A stretch of 33,435 nt of DNA from Clostridia bacterium (GTDB taxonomy: Bacteria > UBA6262 > WVXT01): assembly GCA_009619095.1 (NCBI GenBank), contig WJOT01000041.1:1-33435 (forward strand). The letters are read 5' to 3'. A program made the translations under genes and the position numbers. Below are positions 1 through 9,602 of the stretch, in pieces. The number at the start of each line of letters is the position of its first letter. The first letter of the stretch is position 1. The notes under the pieces are model-generated. The model did not search any database and had not been told where the DNA came from. It saw only the letters and a list, made by a program, of their open reading frames with translations.

Positions 1-175
1 TGTCAAGGCTATCTAAAAGGCCAAGGATATGGAGTAGTGTTGATTTGCCACTTCCCGAGGGTCCCATTATAGCAACAAATTCTCCGGAAGAGATTTTAAG
101 GGAAACATCCTTTAAGGCAGGGACATCAACTTCTCCAATATGGTATGTTTTGCTGATGTTTTTTAATTCTATCAT
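1..175 (-). CDS. ABC transporter ATP-binding protein (MacB/LolD-like), N-terminal part, truncated by window edge
   Basis: Manual reverse translation: [58 protein letters not shown]; Walker [14 protein letters not shown] overlap with upstream adaptor stop. Confidence 0.9.
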   Translation of the reverse strand, partial: MIELKNISKTYHIGEVDVPALKDVSLKISSGEFVAIMGPSGSGKSTLLHILGLLDSLD

Positions 176-1113
176 TTTTTGCGGGAACGCCTCCCCACGG
201 GAATCCCAAAATATCTCCTTTGAACTTCTTTCCTCTCCTTTTCATTGGATAAAACTAAATCAGACTCTTTCAGGCCAGAAACTATCTCCACATTTTTCCC
301 ATCTTCAATTCCAGTTTGAATTTCTCTATTTTCAGGCTCCCCAAATTCTGTTTTCAGAAGAACAAATTTCTTCCCTTTTCTTTCTTTGATAACAGTAGCT
401 GGCAAAAGAAGAATGTCCTTCTTTTTACTTATTGTCACATCAATGTTTGCGCTCATCCCCGAACGAAAAATTCCCAATGTTTTTTCCGGCAAAATATCCA
501 CTTGATATATAGTTACATTATTCACAATCTGAGATTCATAAGCAATGTGTTCAATTTTTCCCTCGATTTTTTTCTCCGGATAGGCATCAAGGACTATTCT
601 TGCTTTCTGTCCGGGCTTCAGTTTTCCCATGTCTGTCTCATCAACCTGAGCCTGAACGATTAAATTATCAGCCATAACCAGAATCGGGTCATAGGATGTT
701 ATTGTCTGGCCGGGTTCAACGTTTCTTTTAATAATAAACCCTTTTAGCGGCGCAACAATCGGTGTAGGCTTATAAACATCTTCCCATTTTTTCAATTCTT
801 TTTCCCCTTTTGCCCTTGCCGCATCAAGTAGAGCCGCCCGGTCCAGAGAACTCATCCAGGCAAGAATCTCTCCCTTCTCGATTTCTTCTCCTTCTGTAAC
901 CAGAACCTCCTCTACCCTCCCGGAAATCGATGGTTTAATTTCCAGACGATTTCTCGGCTTTACCACTCCGCTGGCAGAGACAATCAGGGAAATTGAACCA
1001 CGCTGGGGTCTTATTTCTGTGTAAACAGTTTCTTTTCTTCCCCGTCTTGAGAGAAAAAACGCTCCCACTATCAACACAATAACAACAATCAATATCCAAT
1101 TTTTCAATTTCAT
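172..1113 (-). CDS. Efflux transporter periplasmic adaptor subunit (HlyD/MacA-like)
   Basis: N-terminal TM anchor, [36 protein letters not shown] biotinyl-lipoyl-like segment, [24 protein letters not shown] extends to 1143, but ATG at 1113 with GGAGGA upstream is the likelier start. Confidence 0.9.
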   Translation of the reverse strand: MKLKNWILIVVIVLIVGAFFLSRRGRKETVYTEIRPQRGSISLIVSASGVVKPRNRLEIKPSISGRVEEVLVTEGEEIEKGEILAWMSSLDRAALLDAARAKGEKELKKWEDVYKPTPIVAPLKGFIIKRNVEPGQTITSYDPILVMADNLIVQAQVDETDMGKLKPGQKARIVLDAYPEKKIEGKIEHIAYESQIVNNVTIYQVDILPEKTLGIFRSGMSANIDVTISKKKDILLLPATVIKERKGKKFVLLKTEFGEPENREIQTGIEDGKNVEIVSGLKESDLVLSNEKERKEVQRRYFGIPVGRRSRKK

Positions 1114-2426
1114 TATTCCTCCTCGCCTAAAACTTTCTTCCATTCAGCCCAGGCAACAAATGCATTGAATTTTGCGCCAAGCAAAGATTTTTTTGAGTTT
1201 ATAAACTCATTCTCTATCGTGTCCCAATCCTGATAGGAGATAAGACCATTAATATACTTTACTCCGGAAATTTTAGCCCGCTCTTGGGAAGCCATAAAAT
1301 ATTTTTCTCTAACTTTTACATTATCTACGGCATCAATAAGTCCGTTATATACTTGTTCAACCTGGAACAAGATTTCTTGCTTTACTCCCCGGAAATTCTC
1401 TTCTGATTTGACTTTATCAATCCGGGCAATTTTCAAATCATATATTTTCTTTCCTCCAGAAAAAAATGGATAAGAAAGGCTCAGGCCAACATTCCACCTC
1501 GCTCTTTCCAGAGGCCACTCAGGGCCACTCCTCGAGGTACTCCCACTGAAAGAAATTTGGGGATAAAAGGCTCCTCGTGTATATCTCAAATTATATTTTG
1601 ATGAATCAACTCCATATCTTGCCACTAAATAATCAGGACTTTTTACCAGCAATTCCTGAAATGATAAGATTCCCTCTGGAGGGATCACCTTAAGTGTTCC
1701 GCTTACAGCAATAACTTCAAATTCATCCCTTCCCATTTCTTTTGAAAGTTTCATCTGTTGAATCTTTAGATTTCGCTTTGCTAAAGATGTCTCATACTCT
1801 GCCTGATACAGGTCTGCTTCTGAACGCAAATATGCGCCTTTATCTTCCCTCCCTGCTTCATACCTCAATTTTACCAATTGAGTGTTTTCTCTTCTCCTTT
1901 TCAGTATCTCTTCAGAAAGTGAAATCGTCTTTTGACCCCTTAAAACTTGAGCAAAAGCAACCTTCAAATCATATATTGTGTCGGAAACAGTCCTTTTAAA
2001 CTTTGCCTCTTCTCGTTTAAGCTCTGCTCTTTCCTGCTTTAACTTACTTGAATTCTTAAAACCAGAAAATATGGAAAGTCTTCCAGAAATTCCGTAATTA
2101 AATTCTTCATTTTCACTTCCGCCCTCAGCAAAGGATTCAAAACTGGTTATAGAACTCGACTTCCTCCAACCCGCACTTGCCGAAAACTGGGGCAAGAAAT
2201 TTGTAAATGCACTTCTGTAGGAAAGCCTTGCCGATTTAAGAGACTGGTGGGCAGAGATTATCCCTGGATTTTTCTTTTTTGCCTCAAAAAGCACATCTTC
2301 CCAGACAAGTGTTTTAGCAAAAACAAGGTCCAAATTTACAAGAATGATACCTGCCAGTAATACACCCCGCAGGAAACCCTGCCATAAATGGTGATGCATT
2401 CTTTTAGAAATAATGATTCTCTTCAT
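1113..2426 (-). CDS. TolC family outer membrane efflux protein
   Basis: Signal peptide, repeated coiled-coil TolC architecture, operon with adaptor and ABC ATPase. Confidence 0.88.
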   Translation of the reverse strand: MKRIIISKRMHHHLWQGFLRGVLLAGIILVNLDLVFAKTLVWEDVLFEAKKKNPGIISAHQSLKSARLSYRSAFTNFLPQFSASAGWRKSSSITSFESFAEGGSENEEFNYGISGRLSIFSGFKNSSKLKQERAELKREEAKFKRTVSDTIYDLKVAFAQVLRGQKTISLSEEILKRRRENTQLVKLRYEAGREDKGAYLRSEADLYQAEYETSLAKRNLKIQQMKLSKEMGRDEFEVIAVSGTLKVIPPEGILSFQELLVKSPDYLVARYGVDSSKYNLRYTRGAFYPQISFSGSTSRSGPEWPLERARWNVGLSLSYPFFSGGKKIYDLKIARIDKVKSEENFRGVKQEILFQVEQVYNGLIDAVDNVKVREKYFMASQERAKISGVKYINGLISYQDWDTIENEFINSKKSLLGAKFNAFVAWAEWKKVLGEEE

Positions 2427-2833
2427 TCTTCTCTCTTTTTATGGCCTTCCTTAATTCTCTTCTTTCTTTTTTCTTTAAATTCTTGTTTAAGCTCTTTAAA
2501 TTTTTCTAATTGCCCAGGCGTGAGCAATTTTTCAATCCGCCTGTCACTATCTTTCTTAATAGCCAGGACTCTTTTTTTCATTTTTTTCATCTCTTTCCGG
2601 ATTTTTTCCCAACCCTTTTTCATAATTTGAGAGACCTTTTCTTCCTGCTCTTTAGATAATTCTAACTCCTGGCATAACCTTTGCAAACGTTTCTCATGAA
2701 ATTTTTCTTTCTTATGTTCTACCATTCTCACCCATTCCTTGCCAATCTGTTCTTCGCTACTTCTCCCTCCTAAACTAGCAACTGCTAAAAAGAGTAAGCT
2801 GCACACCAACAAACTTTTCAAAATTGTCCTCAT
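2423..2833 (-). CDS. Spy/CpxP-like periplasmic protein (heavy-metal sensor/resistance type)
   Basis: Signal peptide MRTILKSLLVCSLLFLAVASLGG, charged helical body with LTPGQLEKFKELKQEF; ATG at 2833 preceded by GGAGGT. Confidence 0.65.
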   Translation of the reverse strand: MRTILKSLLVCSLLFLAVASLGGRSSEEQIGKEWVRMVEHKKEKFHEKRLQRLCQELELSKEQEEKVSQIMKKGWEKIRKEMKKMKKRVLAIKKDSDRRIEKLLTPGQLEKFKELKQEFKEKRKKRIKEGHKKREE

Positions 2834-2852
2834 TTTCTCAACCTCCTTTCCT

Positions 2853-3287
2853 CTATCCCAGAGGGCCATAATAGATTTCCAGCAACTCTTCTTCAAAATT
2901 TTCCTCTAACTGTGTGTCAATCAGTAAATCTGATATTACCTCAGTTGGCCTCGGATAAAAAAACTTTTTGTAATTTACTAATCCCACTATCAATAAAAAG
3001 AAAATTAAAATTACGAGAATCGATTTCCTAAACACTGGAAAATATACGCGCCGTATCGGTTGCTTTCCTTTATTTTTAATACGTGCAAACAATCTGGTTT
3101 CGAAAAATTCCTGCGGTTCCTTTCTTTCTTTTAAAAGAAATACCCTTTTCATCTGTTTCAAATATTTTAATTCTCTGGCGCAATCAAGGCACGTCTTGAG
3201 ATGATTAAGTAATTTTTTCTCTTCATCTTGAGTTATTTCCTGGTCAAGATAAGCAGATAACAATATTTTGAACTTTTTACAGGACAT
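2853..3287 (-). CDS. Anti-sigma factor with zf-HC2 N-terminus and single TM
   Basis: MSCKKFKILLSAYLDQEIT...HLKTCLDCARELKYL (HxxxCxxC) plus one TM helix; directly downstream of ECF sigma gene. Confidence 0.85.
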   Translation of the reverse strand: MSCKKFKILLSAYLDQEITQDEEKKLLNHLKTCLDCARELKYLKQMKRVFLLKERKEPQEFFETRLFARIKNKGKQPIRRVYFPVFRKSILVILIFFLLIVGLVNYKKFFYPRPTEVISDLLIDTQLEENFEEELLEIYYGPLG

Positions 3288-3290
3288 AGC

Positions 3291-3869
3291 TCATTCCCCC
3301 TGTGAATAAAGAAAAGCCAATTTCCCCTTTAGCTTTTGCCGCGCCCTGAATAGCCATATCTTCACTTTAGCAAGAGAAATCTTCATTATTTGAGAAATTT
3401 CAATATAAGATAAACCCTCCATTTCTTTCAAAGTTATAATAATACGATACTTTTCTGGCAAAGAATTTATTGCTTTCTGAATAATATCCTGTAACTCATT
3501 CTTTCTCAACTCTTCAGTAATATCTCTTTCCTTACTTGCCAAAACATCTTTCAACTTTAATTTCTCTTCCTGGTTAAATTCCGTTTCATAAGATATAATC
3601 TTATTTTTTCTTCTCCTGAGTTCATCAACACACCTGTTAATTGTAATTCTATAAAGCCAGGTAGAAAAAGAGGATTCCCCTTTAAAACTATCTGCCTTAG
3701 TATAAACTTTAAGGAAAACTTCCTGAGCAGTATCATCTGCTTCTTGAGCATTACCCATAATAGAATAAATTGTATTAAAAACAGTCGTTTTATACTTCCT
3801 GACCAGCAATTCAAATGCTTGCTGGTCACCTTTTTTAAACTTAGCAAGGAGTTCGAAATCTTCCTCCAT
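3291..3869 (-). CDS. ECF (sigma-24/SigE family) RNA polymerase sigma factor
   Basis: Region 2 FELLVRKYKTTVFNTIYSIMGNAQEADDTAQEVFLKVY...FSTWLYRITINRCVDELRRRK; region 4 SLPEKYRIIITLKEMEGLSYIEISQIM. Confidence 0.93.
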   Translation of the reverse strand: MEEDFELLAKFKKGDQQAFELLVRKYKTTVFNTIYSIMGNAQEADDTAQEVFLKVYTKADSFKGESSFSTWLYRITINRCVDELRRRKNKIISYETEFNQEEKLKLKDVLASKERDITEELRKNELQDIIQKAINSLPEKYRIIITLKEMEGLSYIEISQIMKISLAKVKIWLFRARQKLKGKLAFLYSQGE

Positions 3870-3902
3870 TGAGTTTGCACCTTTTTTCACCTCTACTATT
3901 TA

Positions 3903-3929
3903 GACGAAAGAGGCGAATGAAATGTTACA
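3903..3929 (-). promoter_or_regulatory. Candidate ECF-type autoregulatory promoter (TGTAAC-N17-CGTC)
   Basis: Minus strand TGTAACATTTCATTCGCCTCTTTCGTC, AAC to CGTC spacing 17 nt, about 35-60 bp upstream of the sigma start. Confidence 0.45.
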
Positions 3930-3934
3930 CTTTC

Positions 3935-3962
3935 CTGTGCTTTTTTATAACAAAAAGCACAG
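3935..3962. terminator. Hairpin CTGTGCTTTTT-TATAAC-AAAAAGCACAG, possible bidirectional terminator
   Basis: 11-bp perfect inverted repeat with 6-nt loop in the gap between GT4 and sigma operons. Confidence 0.4.
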
Positions 3963-4011
3963 CGGGATGCTTGAAGCACAAGGGCATGCTTGTGGTCAAA
4001 TGGGACATAAA

Positions 4012-4072
4012 TTCTTGCAGATTTAAGAGACTGGTGGGCAGAGATTATCCGTGGGTTCTTCTTTTCTGCCTC
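4012..4072 (-). pseudogene. Short TolC-like gene fragment
   Basis: 4020-4072 matches 2233-2285 (inside the TolC CDS) without gaps at 49/53 positions; minus strand reads EAEKKNPRIISAHQSLKSAR versus EAKKKNPGIISAHQSLKSAR in TolC. Confidence 0.7.
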
Positions 4073-4104
4073 CTGACCCGAGCCGAGTTTGCTTCATCGT
4101 ATAG

Positions 4105-5295
4105 CTAACAAAACTTTTTATACAGTCTCAATGTACTCTCAGCAACAATCTCCTTGGTATATTGCTGCTCAACCATCTGGCGGCCTGTGTGTCCCAGTCG
4201 CTCCCGTAATTCCTTGTTGCCTAAAAGGCAGTTAATTCGAGAGGCCAAAGACTCAAAATCCTTAACTGGAATGATGAATCCATTAATGCCGTCTTTAATA
4301 ATCTCCGGCATTCCTCCTGTTTCAGTAACCACCATTGGCTTACCTGATGAAAGGGCTTCCAACATCGTCAGTCCAAAAGGTTCAGACACGGACGAGGGAT
4401 AAACACAAACCGACGAAGCAGCGTAAAGCTTAGGCATATCTACAAGCGGAAAAGCATCAATTAACACATTATCCTCAAGACCAAGAAACTTAACCAGATT
4501 TACCATATAGGCAATGTCCTTCTGCTGGCTCTGGGCCCAGTCTATAATATTCTTTGTACCGGCAAGCACCAGAACCACATCAGGAAACCTATCTTTGATT
4601 ATACGCAATGCCTTTATGCTCACATCGCACCCTTTAGCTAACCCCATTCTTGCAGGATGAAATATTACGTTTCCCCTCCGTAAGATAGGATATTTTTTAA
4701 ACACAGGTAGCGGGTCTACCTTGGGAGAAAAAATCTTTTGATCGATACCATGATGGATAACCGTGATGTGTTTGTGTCTATACCCAGTTCCGATAATCTC
4801 TCTTTTAATAAAATGGCTAACAGCAATAATATGAGTCCATTTAGTATTCTTCGTCAAGTCCAGAAATAGATTATCGTCCCATACATTATGTGCAGTCAAA
4901 ATAAGGGGAATGCTTTTCTTGATAGATATTTCTTCAATTGCCAACGCATGTGCCTTGCTAAAATAATGCATATTGTGAACGTGGATACAATCAGGTTTTG
5001 TTTCGTAGATGAATTTTTTAAATATAGCTTTTACCTCGTCGAAAAGACCGCTAATCCCTCTTTTACTAAGCCAGTTCAAATCCATAGTGGGCTGACGGAA
5101 AATACCCACACCTTTATACGTATCTCTTCCCTTCTCTCCTTCAAATGCACCAGTAAGAAGATTGACCTTATGGCCCATTTTAACTAAAGTTGGTAACAAT
5201 ATCGTTAAATGTGTCTCCACTCCTCCAATAATAGGAGGAAAACCCCAGTGCAAATGAGATATGCTTAACTTCTTTTTCTTTTTTGCCATTATCAT
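4105..5295 (-). CDS. Glycosyltransferase family 4 (GT-B) protein
   Basis: GGVETHLTILLPTL, VIHHGIDQKIFSP, FHPARMGLAKG, SEPFGLTMLEALSSGKPMVVTETGGMPEII. Confidence 0.9.
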   Translation of the reverse strand: MIMAKKKKKLSISHLHWGFPPIIGGVETHLTILLPTLVKMGHKVNLLTGAFEGEKGRDTYKGVGIFRQPTMDLNWLSKRGISGLFDEVKAIFKKFIYETKPDCIHVHNMHYFSKAHALAIEEISIKKSIPLILTAHNVWDDNLFLDLTKNTKWTHIIAVSHFIKREIIGTGYRHKHITVIHHGIDQKIFSPKVDPLPVFKKYPILRRGNVIFHPARMGLAKGCDVSIKALRIIKDRFPDVVLVLAGTKNIIDWAQSQQKDIAYMVNLVKFLGLEDNVLIDAFPLVDMPKLYAASSVCVYPSSVSEPFGLTMLEALSSGKPMVVTETGGMPEIIKDGINGFIIPVKDFESLASRINCLLGNKELRERLGHTGRQMVEQQYTKEIVAESTLRLYKKFC

Positions 5296-5308
5296 CCCCT
5301 CCTAAAAT

Positions 5309-7639
5309 CTAAAAATAGTAAGTGGGCAGTTCCTTTGCCGGTCTTTTCCGCTCAAATTCAAACGTCTTATTGACAGCCAATCTATATAAAACGCCGAATA
5401 CTCTTATCTTAACCTTCTTCCTGCCCGGGGAAATAATCTGAATTTTTATTTTATTATTTTTGACTTCCAGTCTAAGCAGGTTTCCTCTCCAATGCAGGGA
5501 AAAAAGTACTTTCCTCCATATTCTTGGCATTTTTGGATTGACTGACAATATACCTTTCTGTATTTTCACCCCGGCAAAACCATTTATCAAAACCTGCCAG
5601 CTTCCCCCCATACAAGCTGCGTGAATACCTTCATTTGTATTATTATGAATATTGCTTATGTCAGTACGCAGAGCAGTATGGAAAAATCGATATCCCCTGC
5701 TTCTATCTCCCACATCAATAGCCATACGGGCATATACCGGGAGGCTCAACGAAGACTTGTGTATCGTCCTGTCAATATAATATGCATAGTTTTCTCTTTT
5801 GGTCTTAATGCTGAAAACGTCTGAAAGCAGATACAAAAGCATAATCACATCTGCCTGCTTAACAAGTTGTGTTTTGCCATAATCTCTGGGAGTTAGTTTC
5901 TCCGAGACAATAGGTACAGAATTCTCATCCCAATCAGTTATTTCAACCATTCTCTTCTTAAAATACCCATCGAATTGCTCAATCACCTGCCCTTTACCCA
6001 TGTTTATGCTGATACGGATAGCAATATTCTTCCATTTTGCCGCCTCTTTGGATGCAAGCCCTATTTTTTGAACCAACTTTCTATAGACCTTTATATTTAA
6101 CTTCCTTAACCTCTTAAACATATTATAGGCTATAACCAAATTCCACTTTGCCATCATATTAGTAAAAGCATTATTATTAACATCTCTATGGAACTCGTCA
6201 GGACCGATAACCTGTTTAATTTCGTATTTTTTCTTCTTTTTATTATATTCCACGCGGCTGGCCCAAAATCTTGCCGTCTCGAATATCACCTCATAACCAT
6301 AATCCCTGAGAAATTTCTCATCGTGCGTAACATTATAATAGTGATAGAAGGCATAGGCAATATCTGCAGTTATATGATGCTCCATCTCGCCTGTATGTAT
6401 TCTAATTATTCTTCCGTCTAAATCTTTAGCCCAGCAGGGTGTCTCCTCTTCTCCTAAACCAGCAGATTCCCAGGGAAACATCGCCCCTTTAAACCCGCAT
6501 TTTTTAGCAATCACTCTTGCTGCATCTAACCTCCTGTATCTATACAGCAACATATTCTTAGCTACATCAGGCAAAGTATACAGATAGAATGGAAGAAGAA
6601 AGATTTCAGTATCCCAGAAGATATGTCCACGGTAACCCTCACCGGTCAATGCCCTGGCTCCTATACTGGATGAACCATTGTCTTTTGGTCCACATATTAA
6701 CATATGGTAAATATTGAACCTAAAAATTTTTTCAACTTCCGGGTCACCCCATATAGAAACTTCAGCCACATTCCACAAACCTTCCCAGGCACGAATATGT
6801 CTTCTCAGTAAACAATCGAAACTACTTTGAAACGCCTTTCTGAATTTCTTCTCTGATAATTTCTTTTTCTTATCTAAATTCTCTCCCTTTAAAACGGCTT
6901 CCACATGGAATATCTTGGTAAATACAACAGTTTGGTTCTTCCGTAACTTCAGTTCAAATATATTATCTTTTGCCAGGATCTTTTTCCCTTTGGTTTCATA
7001 ATAAAAACCGCTCCTGAAAATCACCGTATGCAATTTACCAAAAGTCTCCACTATAAGATATCCTTCATTCTTAAATTGGCCTACTTCCTTGACCCTGAAA
7101 TGTTTCTTGCGTCCTTCATTTACGGTTCTTACATTATACACAGAAGTATCTATTCCTGTTTCGATGGACGCCTCCACTTCATCATCCAGCGGCGTAAAAA
7201 TAATCTGCATAACGCCGATATTCTTATCCTGCATAGACACAAATCTCAAAGTTTGATAATCGTATTTTCTTTTCTTCCTATCTTGAAAAACAGTATGCCG
7301 CCATAAGAGACCATGCCTTAAGTTCAAAATTCTTCTATGTTTCACAACATCCATGGTAACAACACCCAGTTTTTCTCCATCTATCATTATCTTGAAATTA
7401 AAAGGATTAGGCAAGTTAACTAACTCGGCAACCTGAGAACCAATTCTATCATATACTCCTGCAATATATGTCCCTGGTTGGGCATCATAAGGTATCTCTT
7501 CTAAAACAGCGCGGCTCCCTAAAAAACCATTCCCCAGGGCAAGTTGAGCTTCCCTCACTCTCAGAAGCGACCTCACCCAACCCTCTTCCTTAATCAACCA
7601 GGGATATTCAGTTTTGTATTTAGAATAATAATCTTTCAT
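5309..7639 (-). CDS. Glycoside hydrolase family 65 disaccharide phosphorylase (trehalose/kojibiose/maltose phosphorylase type)
   Basis: GHIFWDTEIFLLPFY, VIGPDEFHRDVNNNAFTN, KQADVIMLLYLL, NEGIHAACMGGSWQVLINGFAGV; translationally coupled to beta-PGM. Confidence 0.88.
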   Translation of the reverse strand: MKDYYSKYKTEYPWLIKEEGWVRSLLRVREAQLALGNGFLGSRAVLEEIPYDAQPGTYIAGVYDRIGSQVAELVNLPNPFNFKIMIDGEKLGVVTMDVVKHRRILNLRHGLLWRHTVFQDRKKRKYDYQTLRFVSMQDKNIGVMQIIFTPLDDEVEASIETGIDTSVYNVRTVNEGRKKHFRVKEVGQFKNEGYLIVETFGKLHTVIFRSGFYYETKGKKILAKDNIFELKLRKNQTVVFTKIFHVEAVLKGENLDKKKKLSEKKFRKAFQSSFDCLLRRHIRAWEGLWNVAEVSIWGDPEVEKIFRFNIYHMLICGPKDNGSSSIGARALTGEGYRGHIFWDTEIFLLPFYLYTLPDVAKNMLLYRYRRLDAARVIAKKCGFKGAMFPWESAGLGEEETPCWAKDLDGRIIRIHTGEMEHHITADIAYAFYHYYNVTHDEKFLRDYGYEVIFETARFWASRVEYNKKKKKYEIKQVIGPDEFHRDVNNNAFTNMMAKWNLVIAYNMFKRLRKLNIKVYRKLVQKIGLASKEAAKWKNIAIRISINMGKGQVIEQFDGYFKKRMVEITDWDENSVPIVSEKLTPRDYGKTQLVKQADVIMLLYLLSDVFSIKTKRENYAYYIDRTIHKSSLSLPVYARMAIDVGDRSRGYRFFHTALRTDISNIHNNTNEGIHAACMGGSWQVLINGFAGVKIQKGILSVNPKMPRIWRKVLFSLHWRGNLLRLEVKNNKIKIQIISPGRKKVKIRVFGVLYRLAVNKTFEFERKRPAKELPTYYF

Positions 7640-8286
7640 TTCCTAAACAATTCCTCGATTGTTTTATAGTCTACCTCGGATAAATCTTCCACAACGAGAT
7701 TTGCCTTTGCCAGTCTTTTTGGATTGCCATAGCGGTCGATTCCCACGCAGAGCATCTTCCCATTTACTGCAGCCTCAACGCCTAAGACAGCATCTTCAAA
7801 CACAACGCATTCTGCATAAACACAGCCTAATCTCTCAGCAGCCAACTGGAAAATCTGAGGGTCTGGCTTAGCCTTAGTAATATCATTACCGTCCACTATA
7901 GCATCCGCCAGATAAATAATCCCCGTCCTTTGTAAAATTCTTTTACAGTTCCGGCTCGAGGAGGCAAAGGCTATTTTCTTATTATGACTTTTTAACTCCT
8001 TGATTAAATCTATACAAGAGGTATACACAGGAATCTTTTCTTTCTCGATGAACTCAAGAAAATATCCCTGTTTTATGTCACCGGCTTTTTTTAATTCTAC
8101 TTCACTAATGTCCTTCAAGATTGCCCTTGCCCCGTCATGTCTGGGAATACCATCAACCTTGCTTTTATACTCATCAAAGGTAAAATCTATCCCGTATTCA
8201 GAAAACATCTTCTTCCATGCCTTAAAATGAATTGGCACCGTATCAACAATTACACCATCCAAATCAAAAATTGCTCCTTTAAACAT
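7636..8286 (-). CDS. pgmB: Beta-phosphoglucomutase / HAD-IA hydrolase
   Basis: FKGAIFDLDGVIVDT, VDGIPRHDGA, SSSRN, KPDPQIF, VFEDAVLGVEAA. ORF track starts at a TTG inside a repeat (8319); ATG at 8286 with GGAG upstream is likelier. Confidence 0.85.
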   Translation of the reverse strand: MFKGAIFDLDGVIVDTVPIHFKAWKKMFSEYGIDFTFDEYKSKVDGIPRHDGARAILKDISEVELKKAGDIKQGYFLEFIEKEKIPVYTSCIDLIKELKSHNKKIAFASSSRNCKRILQRTGIIYLADAIVDGNDITKAKPDPQIFQLAAERLGCVYAECVVFEDAVLGVEAAVNGKMLCVGIDRYGNPKRLAKANLVVEDLSEVDYKTIEELFRK

Positions 8287-8309
8287 TGCCTTCTCCATCG
8301 GTTTTATTT

Positions 8310-8407
8310 GGGGACACAATACTTAATTAATAACCATACGGGCTATTCGTGCCATAGCATAATTAACACATCAGGATCGTATCTGGATAATTAAGTATTG
8401 TGTCCCC
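8310..8407. mobile_element. 98-bp MITE/REP-like element with perfect 20-bp terminal inverted repeats
   Basis: GGGGACACAATACTTAATTA (8310-8329) and its exact reverse complement TAATTAAGTATTGTGTCCCC (8388-8407); another copy of the end at 17246-17265. Confidence 0.8.
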
Positions 8408-8435
8408 AGAATTGCCCAGAATTGCTCTGCATAAC

Positions 8436-8514
8436 TGGTAGCGCCAACGGGATTCGAACCCGTGATCTCTGCCTTGAGAGGGCAGCGTCCTAAACCAGGC
8501 TAGACGATGGCGCC
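8436..8514 (-). tRNA. tRNA-Glu (anticodon CTC), CCA encoded
   Basis: GGCGCCATCGTCTAGCCTGGTTTAGGACGCTGCCCTCTCAAGGCAGAGATCACGGGTTCGAATCCCGTTGGCGCTACCA folds as a full cloverleaf; loop CTCTCAA. Confidence 0.95.
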
Positions 8515-8540
8515 ATTGACTACAATCGTAAATTCTTACA

Positions 8541-9575
8541 TTACTGGGATTCTTGGGGAATTTTTGGAGGTTTCTCTTCTCCTACGGTTAATAATTTCTC
8601 CCCCAGTCTATCAAGTTTCTTCTCAGCTTCCTCGTATTTGGTTCTACTATTGAAAAGGTGTTTACCCAATACCTCAAAATCTTCCTTGAACTTAATCAAG
8701 TCTCCATGGAGGCGAGTCAGATTACCTAAAATCTCTTCCGCAGCTTTCTCGATTCTCAATCCTTTCAACCCCAGGACTAAAACCTGCAAATAGGCATAGA
8801 AGCTGTTGGGCGAGACTGGAATAACTCTCTTGGAAAGCGCATAAGAACTGATTCCTTCCCCTTCGCCAAGAGTCTCGTCCTTAATTATCGTCTCATAATA
8901 TACATTTTCAGCAGGGATATAGAGGAGAGCAAAATCGAAAGTATCCTCATCCGGCAAAATGTACTTATCAGAAATATCGTCAATATGTTTTTTGACATCT
9001 CTCACAAACTCCCGGCGACTTCCTTGTTTCTCATCTTCACCACTGCTTTCTAACATCTTTTTGAAGTTCTCCAATGGAAACTTAGAATCTACTGGAACAA
9101 GCCGCTTTCCCAGGCGAATAACCGCATCCACAATTTCTCCATTCTTGAATTTGTGCTTGAGAGTGAAATGTTCTCGTGGCAGAATCTGTCCCAAGAGATT
9201 TGCCAGCAGGAACTCACCCACTTCGCCACGAAAGGTAGGTGCCCTGAGAAGGTCCTGAAGGCTGGATATATCTTTTCCCACTTCGTAAATTCTCCTGTTT
9301 GCCTCCTCCATTCTGCCCAGGCTCTCCTTTACAGAAGTGACAACTTGGGTAGTATTGCCCAGCCTTTCACTTACCTGGCTGGTAACAGCGTTTAACTGGT
9401 TTGTCAACTGAGTGGTGAGGTTTGCTATCTGCTGTTGCATCACCAGAAGTGCCTGGTCACTTCCTCCCTTTCCCTCCAGATCCTTAATTCTTCTTCTCGT
9501 ATTCATGGCCATCCACAACATAAGAATAACCAGAACGCCCACTCCTCCAAGTAAAACCCATATAGTCAATTCCAT
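8541..9575 (-). CDS. rmuC: DNA recombination protein RmuC
   Basis: N-terminal TM, coiled coil, RGEVGEFLLANLLGQILPREHFTLKHKFKNGEIVDAVIRLGKRLVPVDSKFPLENF; ATG at 9575 with GGAGGG upstream. Confidence 0.93.
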   Translation of the reverse strand: MELTIWVLLGGVGVLVILMLWMAMNTRRRIKDLEGKGGSDQALLVMQQQIANLTTQLTNQLNAVTSQVSERLGNTTQVVTSVKESLGRMEEANRRIYEVGKDISSLQDLLRAPTFRGEVGEFLLANLLGQILPREHFTLKHKFKNGEIVDAVIRLGKRLVPVDSKFPLENFKKMLESSGEDEKQGSRREFVRDVKKHIDDISDKYILPDEDTFDFALLYIPAENVYYETIIKDETLGEGEGISSYALSKRVIPVSPNSFYAYLQVLVLGLKGLRIEKAAEEILGNLTRLHGDLIKFKEDFEVLGKHLFNSRTKYEEAEKKLDRLGEKLLTVGEEKPPKIPQESQ

Positions 9576-9602
9576 TAATTTCCCTCCATTTAAAAGCACT
9601 TC

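Noticed and set aside
3557-3880. Second minus-strand ORF of 107 aa in the sigma factor gene
   Set aside because: Alternative frame inside the clearly recognisable ECF sigma CDS.
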